Assembly: GCA_013400115.1 (NCBI GenBank)
Contig: VXBP01001109.1
Span: 186,001 to 250,000 of the forward strand
DNA length: 64,000 bases
Direction of reading: 5' to 3'
Source of the DNA: Rhinopomastus cyanomelas
Taxonomy: Eukaryota > Chordata > Aves > Bucerotiformes > Rhinopomastidae
Shown: positions 11,765-23,778 of the stretch, one piece after another
Numbering within the stretch: position 1 is the stretch's first letter
Layout of the letters: each line of letters begins with the position of its first letter
The notes under the pieces: model-generated
The model's input: only the letters and a program-made list of their open reading frames with translations
Told to the model about the DNA's origin: nothing
Database searches by the model: none
Translations under genes and position numbers: made by a program

Positions 11765-13204
11765 GAACATTACAAGAAGTTATGGGGGAAATGCTATTTT
11801 GTTAAAGTTTTAGCCTTTTTCATTGCCATTCTCTTTTAAATATCATATTTTGAGAGAACTGAGGTATTTTTCCTTAAATAATCCTTTTTCTCCATATTAT
11901 CTGTTACACAGGCCTTCGTAGTACAACTGTTGGACAAGGTGCTGTTGCGTTTTAAGCAGACTGAAGTCGCTGCTGTGAATTTCTTACTGAAAAGGACCTT
12001 TTCCCGTAACTTTTGATAGTGACCTTTCTGTTCAGGTCTTAGATAACTTAGGATTAGGAATTCTTTTACAAAGACCACTTTCTTGGAGGAAGTTGATGTG
12101 CAATTTACAAGCAAAGCTGTTTAAAATTGTCCACTTCAGCAATGTTGTGCCCCAAGTGCCTTTCAAAAGATTTTTTTTAAATGACACTGCTACTTTAAAG
12201 AAGCCTTTGAAGATATTAAAGTAGTGTTGCCATTTTATAAACTATGGTTTTGCTCCCCATGATCTATCTTGAAGTGGTACTTTCTTTGTACGTTTTTAAA
12301 AGCAAAGTCACTCCCATTTCAAACTAAATAAGCAATTGCCACTTTCTATTAGCCCACAGAGGTAGCTCTGGCACTGAAGAGGGAAACAAATAGAAATTCT
12401 GAGAGGAGGTGCAGGGAAATGCAGCACAATCCACACTTAAAGCTGGGACTGGAAATCTTATGCTTTTGAGGGAGAAACAGTTGTGGGTGTCAATTCTGTG
12501 GTTGTTTCTAATTGTATGTTCCAATGCCTGAAACAAGGTATCAGCTCTTCTCTGTTCAGGCTCTGTTCCATGTGCCTTCAATCTGCAACCTGCTCCCCTT
12601 GCATTCCTTGTGAGAAGCACTCGTGGGTGGCAATACCCTGGCACCTTTATGGGGTGGTCTTTACTCGGGATCAGTGCAAGGCTTGGGGAATACTGGCTAC
12701 AGAAAGAGCTCAGGATCCATTAGAAGTCTGAGTTCTGCATCTAACAGCTTCAGCTCTAGAAGTACTTAGATTTAAAAAAAGCAAAACCAATGCTGCTTTG
12801 CTGCCTTTTTTGTCAAGAATCACAAATGGCCATGAACATCAACATAGTAATGAGGCATTCTTGTTGGCTGTAATATGATTATAGAAAAATGATGCTGCTA
12901 ATCACGGCTTATAAGTGCTTCAGTGCTTGCAGTAGAAGTGCAAGTTTGCTATTTGTCAGCTTCATAAAGACAGACCATAAAAGGTTAGCATCAGCCTTCT
13001 TAGAGGCTGTGTTAACTTTCATAGGTGCCATAGATACGCATGGTCTGACTTCTCTGGAGTTACATGTGTACCCAGACATGTGGGCTAAAAAAGACTGCGA
13101 TGGTGGCTTAGTTGTCTCTTGATATTCTCTTGGAAGAGGTTAGTTCTACTTTTATGTCAGACAGACAAACTTAGTGTCAAGTAACTACTCTTTCACAAAA
13201 TTAG

Positions 13205-13258
13205 AGAACATTAGATTGGAAGGGACCTCAAAAGATCATCTAGTCCAATCTCTCTGCC
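13205..13258 (-). mobile_element. CR1 LINE 3' end fragment
   Basis: A short reverse-strand CR1 tail. GAACATTAGATTGGAAGGGA is followed by CCTCAAAAGATCATCTAGTC and CAATCTCTCTGCC. It is one of the shortest truncated copies here and belongs to the common subfamily of the window. Confidence 0.85.
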
Positions 13259-15725
13259 TTTATTTGGTTCAGATGCATGAAAGTTGGAATTAAACAGGGC
13301 AGTTCACTGCATTTCTAGAAGAGAAATTAAGACAAGATTTGAATTCTCATGTGGCTTAGAAACTTGGATCTGTCCTAGTAATATAAACAGTTCAACTCTT
13401 GGAAATAACTTTCTGTAGTGTCTCTAATGATTAGAAAATAATTTTCTATTTTCTAATAAAAATATAATGCAGTTTAACTGACTGTACAAAACTAAGGTAT
13501 AGCTTTAGTTATCTTTTTTTTCAAAAACTTAAATTTGATACTATTTTTCCAGGCTTTTAAAAGGCATTCATGACACCTGAAGGTTTTGTTTTCCTCCTAG
13601 CTACCAATGTATTTTTTTCAAATAATACAACGTGATAGCCTCTTTTTAATAACTCTGCTGAAAGTATATTGCCATCATAAATTTCCTAATACAACATAAC
13701 ACTATAGTCAGTATGGTTAGATCTGCAAGGTGTCCATTTTCATACTAATTAGCTTGCTGTTATTTTGCTTTTGTAAATATCTACTGGCTTTAAGGATCTG
13801 TGCATGGACATAGGAAAAGTATGTGCAGTATTTTAATACTGTTTCATCTCTAAATAGCTGGCATTTGAGTGTCAGGACAGTATCATGTAGTCAATAATAG
13901 CAAAAGGATTCTGTTTTTACACACTTTCCAAAGTCAACCCAAAGGTAAGCTAATATATTATTAATGTTTCAATATGCAATAAAGGGCAATAGATCTCAAT
14001 ATCTAGATAAAGTAAACAGTCTTTATTTGGCAGACATCAGTGTGACTGCTATTATAGTCAAGACCTACATGCTTCTATGTAGCTGCTTAATTGATGGTGA
14101 TAAAATCTAAGCCATAACAGTAGCCCTGAAACAATTTATCAGCATATTATTTGCATGCTGGCTTCAGTCATCTGGATTTGTACTGTCTGGTTTCTCTTGG
14201 GTGTAGGGGAGTTAGGGATTCACAGTACACGGAAAAGAAATATAGCTAAGACAAAAGTCTGATACTTGTAGAGATCTGGAGTTCATACATTTGGCTCTGG
14301 ATTTCTTTTTCATGTGCTGAAAACTATTTGGCATACATTTAATTGAGTTTTCACAAGCCATCTAATAATACTTTGCTCCCCTAGGGTCCGTCTACAATCC
14401 AGTCTCATCATTTTAACCAACTTCCACTCACAAATGCCAGAAGACCAACTTAATGCTAACAAAGTGTCTAGCCTGGCAGATAAACCCTCAAGGAAGCAAG
14501 AAAGCATTATCTATATTAGTGTGGCATTTCAGAACTAATCCCACATTCCAGAAAATGGCATATTTGGGTTTGGTAATCTGCATTAAATAAACAGGAGGTG
14601 AACCTGCAGCAGGACTTACTCAGTCCTCCCTAAAGTACTCTGTTACTTTAGATGCCCTGCACACTAAGGCATCAGATGTGGGTCTGTGACTGTGGCTCTG
14701 AGTTGAAGTGCTTTGAAATCCAGAGGGGAGCAAAGAGCACCATCTTGTTTGATTTCATTACTTCTGCCTTCGAGTTTGTAATGCAAAGAAGGATGAAATT
14801 ATGAAGGTCATCTAAAGCTGCAGGATTTTGGAGTTTAGATAAAAGAATTATTCTGTGTTGTGGTTTGGGGGGGGTGGTGTTGTTTTATTTTATTATTACT
14901 GAGGCAACTGGAGCAGGGAGTGCTATGGAGTGCAGCAGCAAAGAAGAAAGAGGAGAGTTGCCTACCTGGTGAGGAAGCTCATTTACCTGAGATTCAGTAA
15001 ACTAATTATAGTTTGAAGAATTACCTAATACTATTCTTTCAAACTTGCTTCTTTGAACTGTGACACCCATGTTTTCCATTAAAGCATATCATGAACTATC
15101 TCAGCTTTTATCAGTATTAACTGACTTTAACACCTCCAAGACTACATGCTGCTCTCTGACATATTTTTTGGCTGTCTGACAAGATCTCAAACGGGTATAA
15201 GTTTCAATTCATTTAAATCCAAACTGGGTTCCAACTAGTCTTTTCTTGGTAAAGAAAGGTTATGCCATAGCACAGCTAGTCTTGACTCGGTTTATTCTTG
15301 AATTTTACCATAGCAACTGGCCTGTGAACCAGGAACGTTCACTTCTATTATAATCCATCTTGTATTTGGGATCCTGCTAGTTTCTAATACCCAGTTCTTC
15401 TGTGTTACTTCAGTCCTTAGCTACCCCCAGATAAAAAGCCTCTATTATGTATAATGGAGCATAATGTCAATCTTCAAATGAAAAGCTACTTTTGTAATAA
15501 CACTAATATTTGGTGTTAATATTACATATTCCATTTTGCTAGGAAATAATTTTCCTCTCCACAAATTCATGGAAACAAGTTGATTAACTACTGAAAGTTT
15601 TGGCTGCATTTGAGGAACTGGATGTTCACCAGGCAAGGTGTTACATGTATAAGGAAAACTCTGAGTGTTAATTCAGGGCAGAGCAGAATTATTACAAGTC
15701 TTAATCTAGAACTCGCTTATGTTTT
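13259..15725. other. anonymous unique AT-rich DNA
   Basis: No gene or dispersed repeat recognised. It includes a small AT-rich hairpin at 13431-13456 (arms TTAGAAAATA and TATTTTCTAA, six-base loop) and a G-run near 14867-14874. Confidence 0.5.
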
Positions 15726-15779
15726 CAGGTAAATGGTAATTTACCTGATTTCAGGTAAATTTCAGGTAAACAGGTAAAT
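15726..15779 (+). repeat. cluster of CAGGTAAAT motifs
   Basis: Within 54 bases the word CAGGTAAA(T) occurs four times in direct orientation (15726, 15752, 15763, 15771) and once inverted as ATTTACCTG (15739-15747). The repeat looks like local slippage. CAGGTA is the known core for ZEB-family zinc-finger repressors, so the cluster could act as a multi-site binding element; this is inference. The words also resemble splice donors. Confidence 0.75.
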
Positions 15780-16530
15780 GTTTTCAGTTTTCTTTCGTTT
15801 TATACACTCTCCTGCTCTCTCTTGCTGACATAATTCACTGGAGAAAGAAATGCAAAGGCATTGTCAAAAGGACTGTTCTTATGGGTCTTCTGTTCCAGAA
15901 AGAGTTCCAGAATTTAAGAATTATGTGCAAGTAAATTCAATCTTAGACCAAGTAATTTTGCAGACACAAGGATGGCTGGTTCTGTTAGGAAGTTAAATTT
16001 AAGCTGTACTTTAATATAAAATCTTTGGAGTCAATATCAGGGTAAACAGTTTTGGGCTATTCGTTACTTCTGTTTATGCCCTTGCACTTTCTCATCTGTA
16101 CCAACACCAGCATGAGGAAATTGAAATTGAAAACTTCTCCAGAATTTTTAACAGAAATTGCTTACAACAGTGTGTTAGGGAAAGGTTAATAAAACAATGA
16201 CAAAACTGAAGCAGCTTCTGTTGCTGAGAATATCTTGCTATCAAATCAAAGAATTACAAACAATTTTTGTCATATAAACAGCTGATTGCTTGTGCCCTTA
16301 ATGTCCATGGATTAGCTCTCCAAAGGACAACAAGAAAAATATTATCTTTTAATAAATTCTGATTGTATCAAATGGCAGTATTACTTTGCAAGAAAGTGAG
16401 AGTTTGGTCTTCCATGACTGGTTCAGGCTTGATCTCAGAAAACACGTGATATGGAAAATATACAGGTTGGTCTGTTCCAGTTAAAGTATGTGTTGTATAT
16501 AAGGCCCATTCCAGAAACTGCACCCAATTT
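15780..16530. other. anonymous unique DNA
   Basis: Nothing recognised; AT-rich sequence between the CAGGTAAAT cluster and the assembly-gap repeat. Confidence 0.5.
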
Positions 16531-16633
16531 CAGCTCACTGTTCTGGACAAATGCAGTGGGATCCTGGCTCACCGGAGAGGTCCCAGGTGACTGGAANCCA
16601 GCTCACTGTTCTGGACAAATGCAGTGGGATCCT
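16531..16633 (+). repeat. 35-bp direct repeat flanking a one-base assembly gap
   Basis: The 35 bases at 16531-16565 recur exactly at 16599-16633 (starting CAGCTCACTGTTCTGGACAA, ending GTGGGATCCT), with an offset of 68. A single N at 16597 lies just before the second copy. A lone N next to an exact repeat is the pattern left when an assembler joins overlapping contig ends, so the second copy may be artificial. A real short duplication is the alternative. Confidence 0.85.
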
Positions 16634-18443
16634 CAGAAACTGTCTGTGTGGGGACAGTGTTGAATGGAAATAACCTAAATAAACTTTCTTGCATGGCTCA
16701 TTGATAACACCAGGATCTTGTGTTTGAAGATCTGAGTCCTCATCTGGATTCACTCAGTAAATGTGGACATTACAGAAGGTACTACTCATGCCATGAGGGT
16801 TTCTAAGTAATGGTAGGAAATAAGTTCATTGGGAACAGCAGTGATAGTCTTAAATGTGCACTGATTAATAGGGACCACCCTACATGTCGGATTTTAGACA
16901 TTTGAAAATATCTGTTCTTTAGTCCTGATGAGGATTGCTGCATCTTATTAGCATGTCCTGCTGAGATACAAGAAAAGTTGGATGGACACTTTTTGTGCCC
17001 AGTAGTATTTTAATTATGTAATAAAATGCAAATGCAATGCAATTACACTAGTGATATGACTCGAATGCATGGGAACTCAGATTTCTGGAAAAGTATTCTG
17101 GCTATAAGTTACCTGCTGTTTCAAATGATTATCACTTCCCCTATGAAGAAGCAAGGAGAATTGGTTCAAGCAGTTATCAGTGTCTTAATTTGCTTTCTGA
17201 GACTCTTGCATGACCTACATATGGAAGAAGCAATATCAGGTTAACACCCAAATTTAAACACAGTAGAGATGTATTCTCATGATGTCAGTAATAAAAGTAT
17301 GTGTAAAGCAGCATGTATATTCTGGAAGGGAAGCTAACCGTTAAAGCCAAGAAACATAGTCTGGCACAAATCTTATTGCAAGTCCAAAAGGCTTGATATA
17401 CAGCTAGGTGTAGCATAACAGCAGAATGAAAAGGGGGTTGGGCAACTGCCGGCTGCATTATTAGTGCCAGGCTGTGCCAGCTAGTGTCTTCTACTGGCAG
17501 TTGCTACAGTGGGTAGTAGTGCGAATCCACAAAGCTATAGCTTTGCTTCACTCTGAGTTTGGAATAAGCACAGTCCAAAGCCAGCAAGTTTCTGTACACA
17601 ATGAGAATGTTTCTGTACACGAGCTATGAACATAAAAATAGATGGAGATCCTTCAAATTATCATGAGTTTATACTTCCAGAAATGTAAACCTGTTGCTTT
17701 TATAATTGCTCTGATTTTAATCAGAAATGTTAGTTCTTCCTTATGAGGAAGTACTGTTATGGAAAGCATGAAGCCACAATTTCTGAATACCTGCTGCAGT
17801 AAGGTGTAAGAGTATGTTGTCAGTCCCTTTAAAATTTGCTCAGGTAGTAAAAGGCACAGACAAGTAAAATCTGTTTTCATAAATACACATTCAAAATGGG
17901 AGCTGCCTGTTTTCTGCGATGCAGAGCACACTGTATAAGTAATCAGTGAAATCTTTCTGGTTTAATTTAAACTTTTTTCCTCTCCCCTCCTCCAGTTTAT
18001 TGATTATATTTTGTGTTACTGGGTTAAAAATGTTGTACAAGGGAAAAGAAAAGTAATTCGTTTATTGGCATAAAAGAGTGCAAAGGCCCAGTGCAACAAG
18101 AACTTTCATGGTAGACCTTCACACTGCATTAGCTTTGAAGGGCAGGTGGAGTTGGCTTTCCTGAAAGTATCATTTGTTTGATATTTTTTAACCTCATTGC
18201 TAAACAGTCTTTTAGCCTAATGAAGAGGGATGCAGCTGTTTACAAGGATGTACATGTCACTGAGAGTAAGCAGAGCTGGGACAGGGGCTTGGAAATCAAA
18301 ATTGGCACAGGAACTGCCCTCATAACTGGAGTATGAGACCCCAAAGGGTCTGACTGTTTTATTACCTTATTTTTGTTAGCCTGCTTCTCTTCATCATGTA
18401 TTTGACCACCAACCTTGAAAATCTTTATCAGCTGCTTTCCCAG
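16634..18443. other. anonymous unique DNA
   Basis: No gene recognised. A short direct repeat TTTCTGTACAC occurs twice near 17588-17621. The minus-strand frame at 17653-17931 (92 codons) has no recognisable motif. Confidence 0.5.
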
Positions 18444-18491
18444 CCCTTCTCGGTGTTACTCCTAGGGCCCTTCTCAGTGTTACACCTACGG
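18444..18491 (+). repeat. 24-bp tandem duplication
   Basis: Two adjacent 24-base units, 18444-18467 and 18468-18491, each beginning CCCTTCTC and containing GTGTTAC. They differ at three positions. The unit length is a multiple of three, so the plus-strand frame through it repeats PFSVL; no coding role is supported. Confidence 0.85.
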
Positions 18492-18839
18492 CAGAGCCAT
18501 GAAGTCAAAGTATATGGTGGCTCAGGGCAGAGGGTTTCCAGGGGCAGAAAAATTTGCCTAGCTGTTATTTTGTCTATTCCAAAGCCCTTGGAAACCAGAC
18601 TTGTCGCTGAAAATGCAGTCTTAGGAGAGTTAGAAAACAGTAGTACTTTGTCTATTACTCTTACCAGGGCTGTACTGACTGGCACTGATTCTATCTAGGT
18701 ACAGCAATTTTTTTTTTATTACTCCTCCACCTCAATGAGAAGCTTTGAGTTAGATTCCTGCCTGCTCTTTAAAGACAATAGTAGCATGTTCTCTCTTTCT
18801 GTACACTTACCTGCCATGAAATGCAGTGACTTAATAATT
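18492..18839. other. anonymous unique DNA
   Basis: Nothing recognised beyond a T-run near 18709-18718. Confidence 0.45.
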
Positions 18840-19060
18840 CTACTGTTACCTTTACTCACCGACAGTCGTAAGAATTAAAAGCGTTTCCAATTCTAAACAA
18901 AATTAGGATAAGAATGAGCAGAGCAATTACGAATCTATCCAAAGCTACAGTATTACTGCTTAAATCTCAGCTCAGTAGTGACGAAGGGGGAGCATGATAA
19001 ATGACTGGGGAAGGACGTGCTTCAATAGAGCTCTGCTTTGGTCTGCAAATTAAGCCAAAA
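18840..19060. promoter_or_regulatory. candidate conserved non-coding element
   Basis: A complex stretch with about six CpGs in AT-rich sequence and homeodomain-like words such as GAATTAAAAGCG near 18872, AGCAATTACGAATC near 18922 and GCAAATTAAGCC near 19045. Such mixtures are typical of vertebrate enhancers. Conservation cannot be seen from one sequence. Confidence 0.25.
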
Positions 19061-19479
19061 TGAATTGGGCAGAAACATGCTTTGAAACAACGTCATCTTG
19101 CCTGCTCCTTTTTCCCTTGAGCACATTAATGATTGCAAGATGTGGGATACATATTTGAACAGCAACAAGAGACTGCCTCCCAAAGAGGAGAAGAATATGG
19201 GAATGCACCCAGAGGAAACATAAGTTAGCTAACAGGCTCTTAACATTAAAAAGTACTATTAGCAAAGAGGGATTGTAATACCACACATGTATTTGAACCA
19301 GACTTTGCTTCTGCATCTTTTATTGGGATGTTAAGATACAAAGTAACCACTATCAAATAAACAATTGTCTTCTTTTTCTGAAGACCTGTGTTGAAAGGAC
19401 AAAACTTGCTGACTTCCTGCCATTTCTATTATTAATATAATAGTGTTTTACATTCCCTGGGCATGATGTAGGTTTTAAA
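19061..19479. other. anonymous unique DNA
   Basis: Nothing recognised; the 88-codon minus frame at 19050-19316 has no family features. Confidence 0.45.
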
Positions 19480-19595
19480 GTCATAATCCTACTTTATAGT
19501 CAAGGAAACTGAGGGACAGAGAGGCATGAGGTAGCATGAATGGCAGGAGTAAAAGTAGGTTCCTTGAAATCCAGTCCAGTGCCCAGCTCACTGAT
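19480..19595 (+). mobile_element. probable MIR core-SINE relic
   Basis: The stretch holds GAAACTGAGGGACAGAGAGG at 19505-19524, preceded by CTACTTTATAGTCAAG. It continues with GGCAGGAGTAAAAGTAGGTT and CCAGTCCAGTGCCC. This order matches the 3' half of the ancient MIR tRNA-derived SINE: the 'aaactgaggcacagagagg' box, then the 'gtggcagag' box, then the 'ccaggtctgactccag' region. It is heavily diverged and shortened in the middle, as expected for a pre-avian insertion. Confidence 0.6.
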
Positions 19596-21277
19596 TAATG
19601 CTGTGTATCTTGCGAGCAGCATTCTGTCAACTGTTCAGTGACTTTTTCTGCTGCTTAGAAGTAAAGCGAATTTAAGAGAGGCAGAAAGAGAACACTCTTT
19701 TCATGAACCAACATAAATCTGTCTTCCTGTGCCTCATTATTTTCTTCTGAGATACCTGGAAGAAAAAGACTACGTATTTTCTATCCCTTGTACTGTCTGC
19801 TGTGAATGTGTTTGTTCAGTATGGATTGGGAGGGTATGGTCTCATCAAATGGCATTTTTCAGGTTCCTGTTGTTTGCCCTACAGATGAAAGGATTCACAA
19901 CTTTGATTTTTTTTTTTAAGATGTTATTTGCCTAAATTAAATTTTGCATATGATCAGTATTGTGATATTTCTACTCAACAGTTCAAATTGTGCATTATAC
20001 ATTGACTCTTCCTTACAAGGAGATAGTCTATTTAGTGATCTGGCTGTTTTATTTCTTCCTGGCTTTATAAAAGTGCTTTTTTGTGGATAAAATCCTGCCT
20101 GATACTCTCACAGTAAAGCAGTGTTGGAGGGAGACAAAAGATGCGCTGTCCCTTATCTTAGTCTGGAAGTAATGGCATGATGGGTCTTTGCAATGCTATG
20201 CTGTCCACAGAGGTGTGGGAAGCATCCTTTTAAGATCCTCAAGAGTTGCTGTAAATTTAAGTCTGCTAACTTTGCTCTACACAGGAAAATATGAGCAGCT
20301 TTTCATAAGACATTTCTGTCTCCTTCCCTTTTTTCTTACTGGGCTACCTCTTCTAAAAGATGCAGCTCAAATATTGCCCAGATCCTTTTTACCAGCCTTA
20401 ACAGCTGTAAGGAGTTACACATTGGGATCTGTATCTTCAGTTTCTAGTTAGACTAGAAAGTCATTTAATTATTAATAAAAACATAATCATTAATAGACTA
20501 CTAAGCCAATTTATTAATCATGATATTGTGTTCCTTAAGTTATCAACAAAATTCTAGTTGCACCTTACTACTTCTTTGAGAGTTTAACTAGTGTGATTAG
20601 AGAGAATTTGGATTCAGATTTTTACCTGTGGTCAGTACATGCATATTGCTACAGATACAACTAGGCTTGGGCTTTATGTGATTTATTCCATAGCTATTTT
20701 AGCAGGAACAAAATGAACACTAGATACCAGTTCAATAAAATTAAAAAGAAGCCATTACTAGTCCAGGATCTGGACAGTCTCTTGTCATTACTGCATCCAA
20801 AATGATTATAAGGCTGAATTCATGTACAATCTATCAAATCATCCAAGGGTGTTCTATGGCTTCAAGCCAGTGCTAGCTTTGGTGAAGATAGAAGGGCAGA
20901 ATATCAAAGTCAACAGTAACTTTCCATAATTTGTACCAGGGTTAGCTAATGTAGATCAAAGTATTCATCTGTGTGATATGTCAAGCCACAACAGATTATG
21001 TATCATATATCTTGTCCTGCCAAAGTAAGGTCTAAAAATAAAGTAAATATTTGTGGATATTTAAGCATAAGAAATTAGTTGGCTTCTATATGATAGATTA
21101 CTTAGCAAATAAAGACTTTCCAGTTATTTCACTTACTTGCATCTGATATATTTTTCAGAAACAAATAGTAGATTTGCTATTTCCAGTTCAAATTATATAT
21201 TCACTTTGCTTAACAGTGAACAGACATGTTAATGGTTGTTGAGGGTTTTTTCCTCTCAAGAGAAATCTAAGTAGCTC
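19596..21277. other. anonymous unique AT-rich DNA
   Basis: No gene or clear repeat. Around 20455-20530 the sequence is very AT-rich with many TTAAT/ATTAA words. Frames of 68-87 codons look like chance. Confidence 0.5.
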
Positions 21278-21400
21278 TAGAATCGTACAATGCTTTGTGT
21301 TGAATGAGACCTTCATTCAACCCTGCCTGTGCAATGAGCAGGAATATCTTTAACTAGATCAGGTTTCTCCTATTGGATCATCAACTTGTCTTTCTCTTAC
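21278..21400 (-). mobile_element. old diverged CR1 LINE 3' fragment
   Basis: Reverse-strand CR1 tail: TAGAATCGTACAATGCTTTG is followed by TTGAATGAGACCTTCATTCA, then ACCCTGCCTGTGCAATGAGC and ACTAGATCAGGTTTCTC. It differs from the common copies here, having the AGGAATATCTTTAACTAGATCAGG-type arrangement after the CCTGCC box. This marks an older CR1 subfamily. Confidence 0.75.
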
Positions 21401-22479
21401 ATCAAAAATACTGGTCATCCATGCTAATTTTAAACAGGAAAACTTGGATATATTTCATGGTTCTCATTCATTACCTCAATTGAGAGTCACCACTATCATT
21501 ATCTTACAGGTTTATTTGACTTACTTCAGAGACTCTAACCTTCACTTTCTCAGCTGGGCTAAGAATTTACTCCAAACCATAGAAGTAGGGCAAAAGCATC
21601 CTCTGGAAACCTGGAAGCTTTCAAGATTAGAATAAAGGAAATCCCAAGGAACTCTATTGGCCAATGACCCTCTCCCTCCATCTCTTCTCTGCTTCCCACT
21701 CTCTTCCTTTTAAAAGTTGTCTTGAATTTGGTGGGAGTGGGAGAGTTTGTATTCCCAGAGGACGCTTATTTTGATGAATTGTGATAGCAAGAGGAAGGCC
21801 CCACAGGCTTCCAAGTGTTGTTTCTTATGCTGTCAGAACCGTGTCTTGCATGTGGTGGAACAAGACTTCACTAAAGTGTAGGGTTGACGCTAAAGACTGT
21901 AAGGAAGCACATCTCAGATCAGTACTTAGCAGAGGCAAAACGAATAAATACTCTCCAAGGTGGTTTGTTCTTGTTAGAACAGAGCTGGCAATTATTGCCC
22001 AAAACATAGACATGCTTTAGAGACCACAGAGTAGTGTTAGACAATCTGAATAACCTTTCTGCTCTCAAGGTTAGTGGCTCACTGAGTTTTGTCTAGCAAG
22101 AGACATCCATTTTTGCTTTATTACACCTTAGGATGGCTTCTTTCTTTAGCTGAAGTAATTTCATAGACGAAGTGCTGACTGTGGTCGGTGCACTGCAGTT
22201 TGTCTCCTGTTCAGGTCTGTAATATGTGGTGTCTCTCGTGTTTGTTGTTGTGGCCTTTAGCCTTCTTGTGCTCCTGTGAGTCTGCTGAGGAACAGCTTTA
22301 ACAAATCCCTGCTGCCCCTCTGTGACCATGGCTGGAGGCTTTGCCACCTCAGTGTCTGTGTGCCTGAGGAATTGCCAAGGCTGTCTTGCCCCACAAAGTT
22401 TTGAAATTCTTGTTGGCAAAGAAGTGCTCCAAACTAAATTATTCTGGCTGCTGCAGGAAGTGAACGGTGGCTGGAGTCT
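21401..22479. other. anonymous unique DNA
   Basis: No recognised gene. The minus frame 22093-22419 (108 codons) is rich in Thr and basic residues but resembles no family I know. Pyrimidine-rich run near 21665-21700. Confidence 0.45.
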
Positions 22480-23200
22480 TGCCGCCCTTTTGGTTATGCA
22501 AATTGGGAATTATGCAGAAGAGCTATTTGAGTCTTGTTTTATTCTTGCTTAATCAGTTGTCAGCATGTTTATACAGTTCAGTCAGTGTCACTTGCCATTG
22601 TTTTGCCCTGACTTCATGTTCAAGGAGGACTTTATCACAGGGAAGGGCGGTAAAGGGGCTGCTCCCTTGAGAAGCAGCCGGGTGAGGCTTGCAGGCAAGC
22701 AGCATTCCCCAGAGGCATGGGGAAATCACCTTCCTAACCAGGCACTGCAAACCCCAAAAGGCGAAGAAGAAAACAAATTGCCGACTCGTAAATGTGCCTA
22801 TTAAGCCCATGCCAAATCATTTCCATTTCATGTTGGCTTGTCCTAAGAAAGATTCCTGTCTTAATGAAAATTGGGCAGATGTAGAGTAACTTTATCATCT
22901 GTAATTGAGTTATTCTGAATTTGCCCCACCCTGAGGTTGGTATGTGGTTCAGGGCTCCTGAGGCAGAGCCTCTCATGAGACAAAAGAAGGACGAGGGCAG
23001 CAAAGAGCAGAGCTTTAATGCCTGCATTGCTATCTGCCAGGGTGCTGCGGCCAGGAAAGACCTAGATGGGTATAAGTGACAGCTGGTCCTGTTAGCCAGA
23101 GTATGGCTATAAATTATTATGATAAACCTATCAGCCTTACTGGGAAATGACTGAATGGAGCTAACACTGTGGCGCACTGGTCATTAGGATGGAGCTTTGA
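22480..23200. promoter_or_regulatory. candidate conserved regulatory stretch
   Basis: Complex sequence with a perfect octamer word ATGCAAAT at 22496-22503. Homeodomain-like words include CTGTAATTGAGTTATTC near 22900 and ATAAATTATTATGATAAACC near 23110. CpG-containing patches lie at 22645-22690 and 23045-23055. The minus strand is open for 147 codons (22734-23177), the longest frame of the window. Its protein has no recognisable domain and is Ser/Leu/Ile-rich, so I treat it as chance. Enhancer function is inference. Confidence 0.3.
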
Positions 23201-23222
23201 ATTGTGGTTCAGGGCTTATACA

Positions 23223-23690
23223 GTCATAGAATTGTTTAGGTAGGAAGAGCCCTTTAAGTTTGAGTCAAACCATTAATCTAACAGTACCAAGCCCACCTCT
23301 AAACCATGTGCCTAAGATCCCTATCTACATGACTTTTAAATGCAGCCATGGATTGTGATTCAACCACCTCCCTGGGCAGCCAGTTCCAATGTCTGATGAC
23401 CTTTTCAATGAAGACATTTTTCCCAATGTCAAACCTATACTTTCCTGGGCACAGCTTGAGGCCATTTCCTCTTGTCCTATCACTTGTTACTTGTGAGAAG
23501 AGGCCAACATCCACTTCTCTACTTCTTCCTTTCAGGTAGCTGTAGACAGCTATAAGGTGTCTCAGCTTCCTTCTCTTCAGATTAAAGGGCTTCAGCTACC
23601 TCAGCAGATCCTCATAAGACGTTCATCAGGACCTGGCCAACATTGTTGGCCTTCTCTAGATGCAGTCCAGCATGTCTTTCTTTTGAGGCA
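23223..23690 (-). mobile_element. CR1 LINE, 5'-truncated, reverse strand
   Basis: About 470 bases of CR1 in antisense: the 3' end (GTCATAGAATTGTTTAGGTA) is on the left and similarity runs to TGTCTTTCTTTTGAGGCA on the right. The minus-strand frame at 23299-23514 keeps the ORF2 C-terminus with RHWNWLPREVVESQS. It is a different, older-looking subfamily from its neighbour at 23779-24200. The two elements face each other with their 5' ends about 90 bases apart. Confidence 0.93.
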
Positions 23691-23778
23691 TAGGAAGCCA
23701 CATTCAAATATACACAAACTCTTATAAATATGGTGTAGAAATCAGTATGTTAATGAATAACTATGGACTTCTATCTGT

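Larger units (their letters stand above)
9995..13204. other. anonymous unique AT-rich DNA with an internal diverged duplication
   Basis: No gene recognised. The stretch contains two related blocks at 10725-10854 and 11630-11764 (listed separately), a T-run of about 16 bases near 11715, and chance frames up to 106 codons. The 106-codon minus frame at 12324-12644 resembles no protein I know. Confidence 0.5.

Noticed and set aside
15726..15779. CRISPR-like or satellite array
   Set aside because: Units are only nine bases with irregular spacing and one inverted copy; no array structure.
22093..22419. 108-codon minus frame rich in Thr and basic residues
   Set aside because: No domain, no splice context, overlaps an equally open plus frame; treated as chance.
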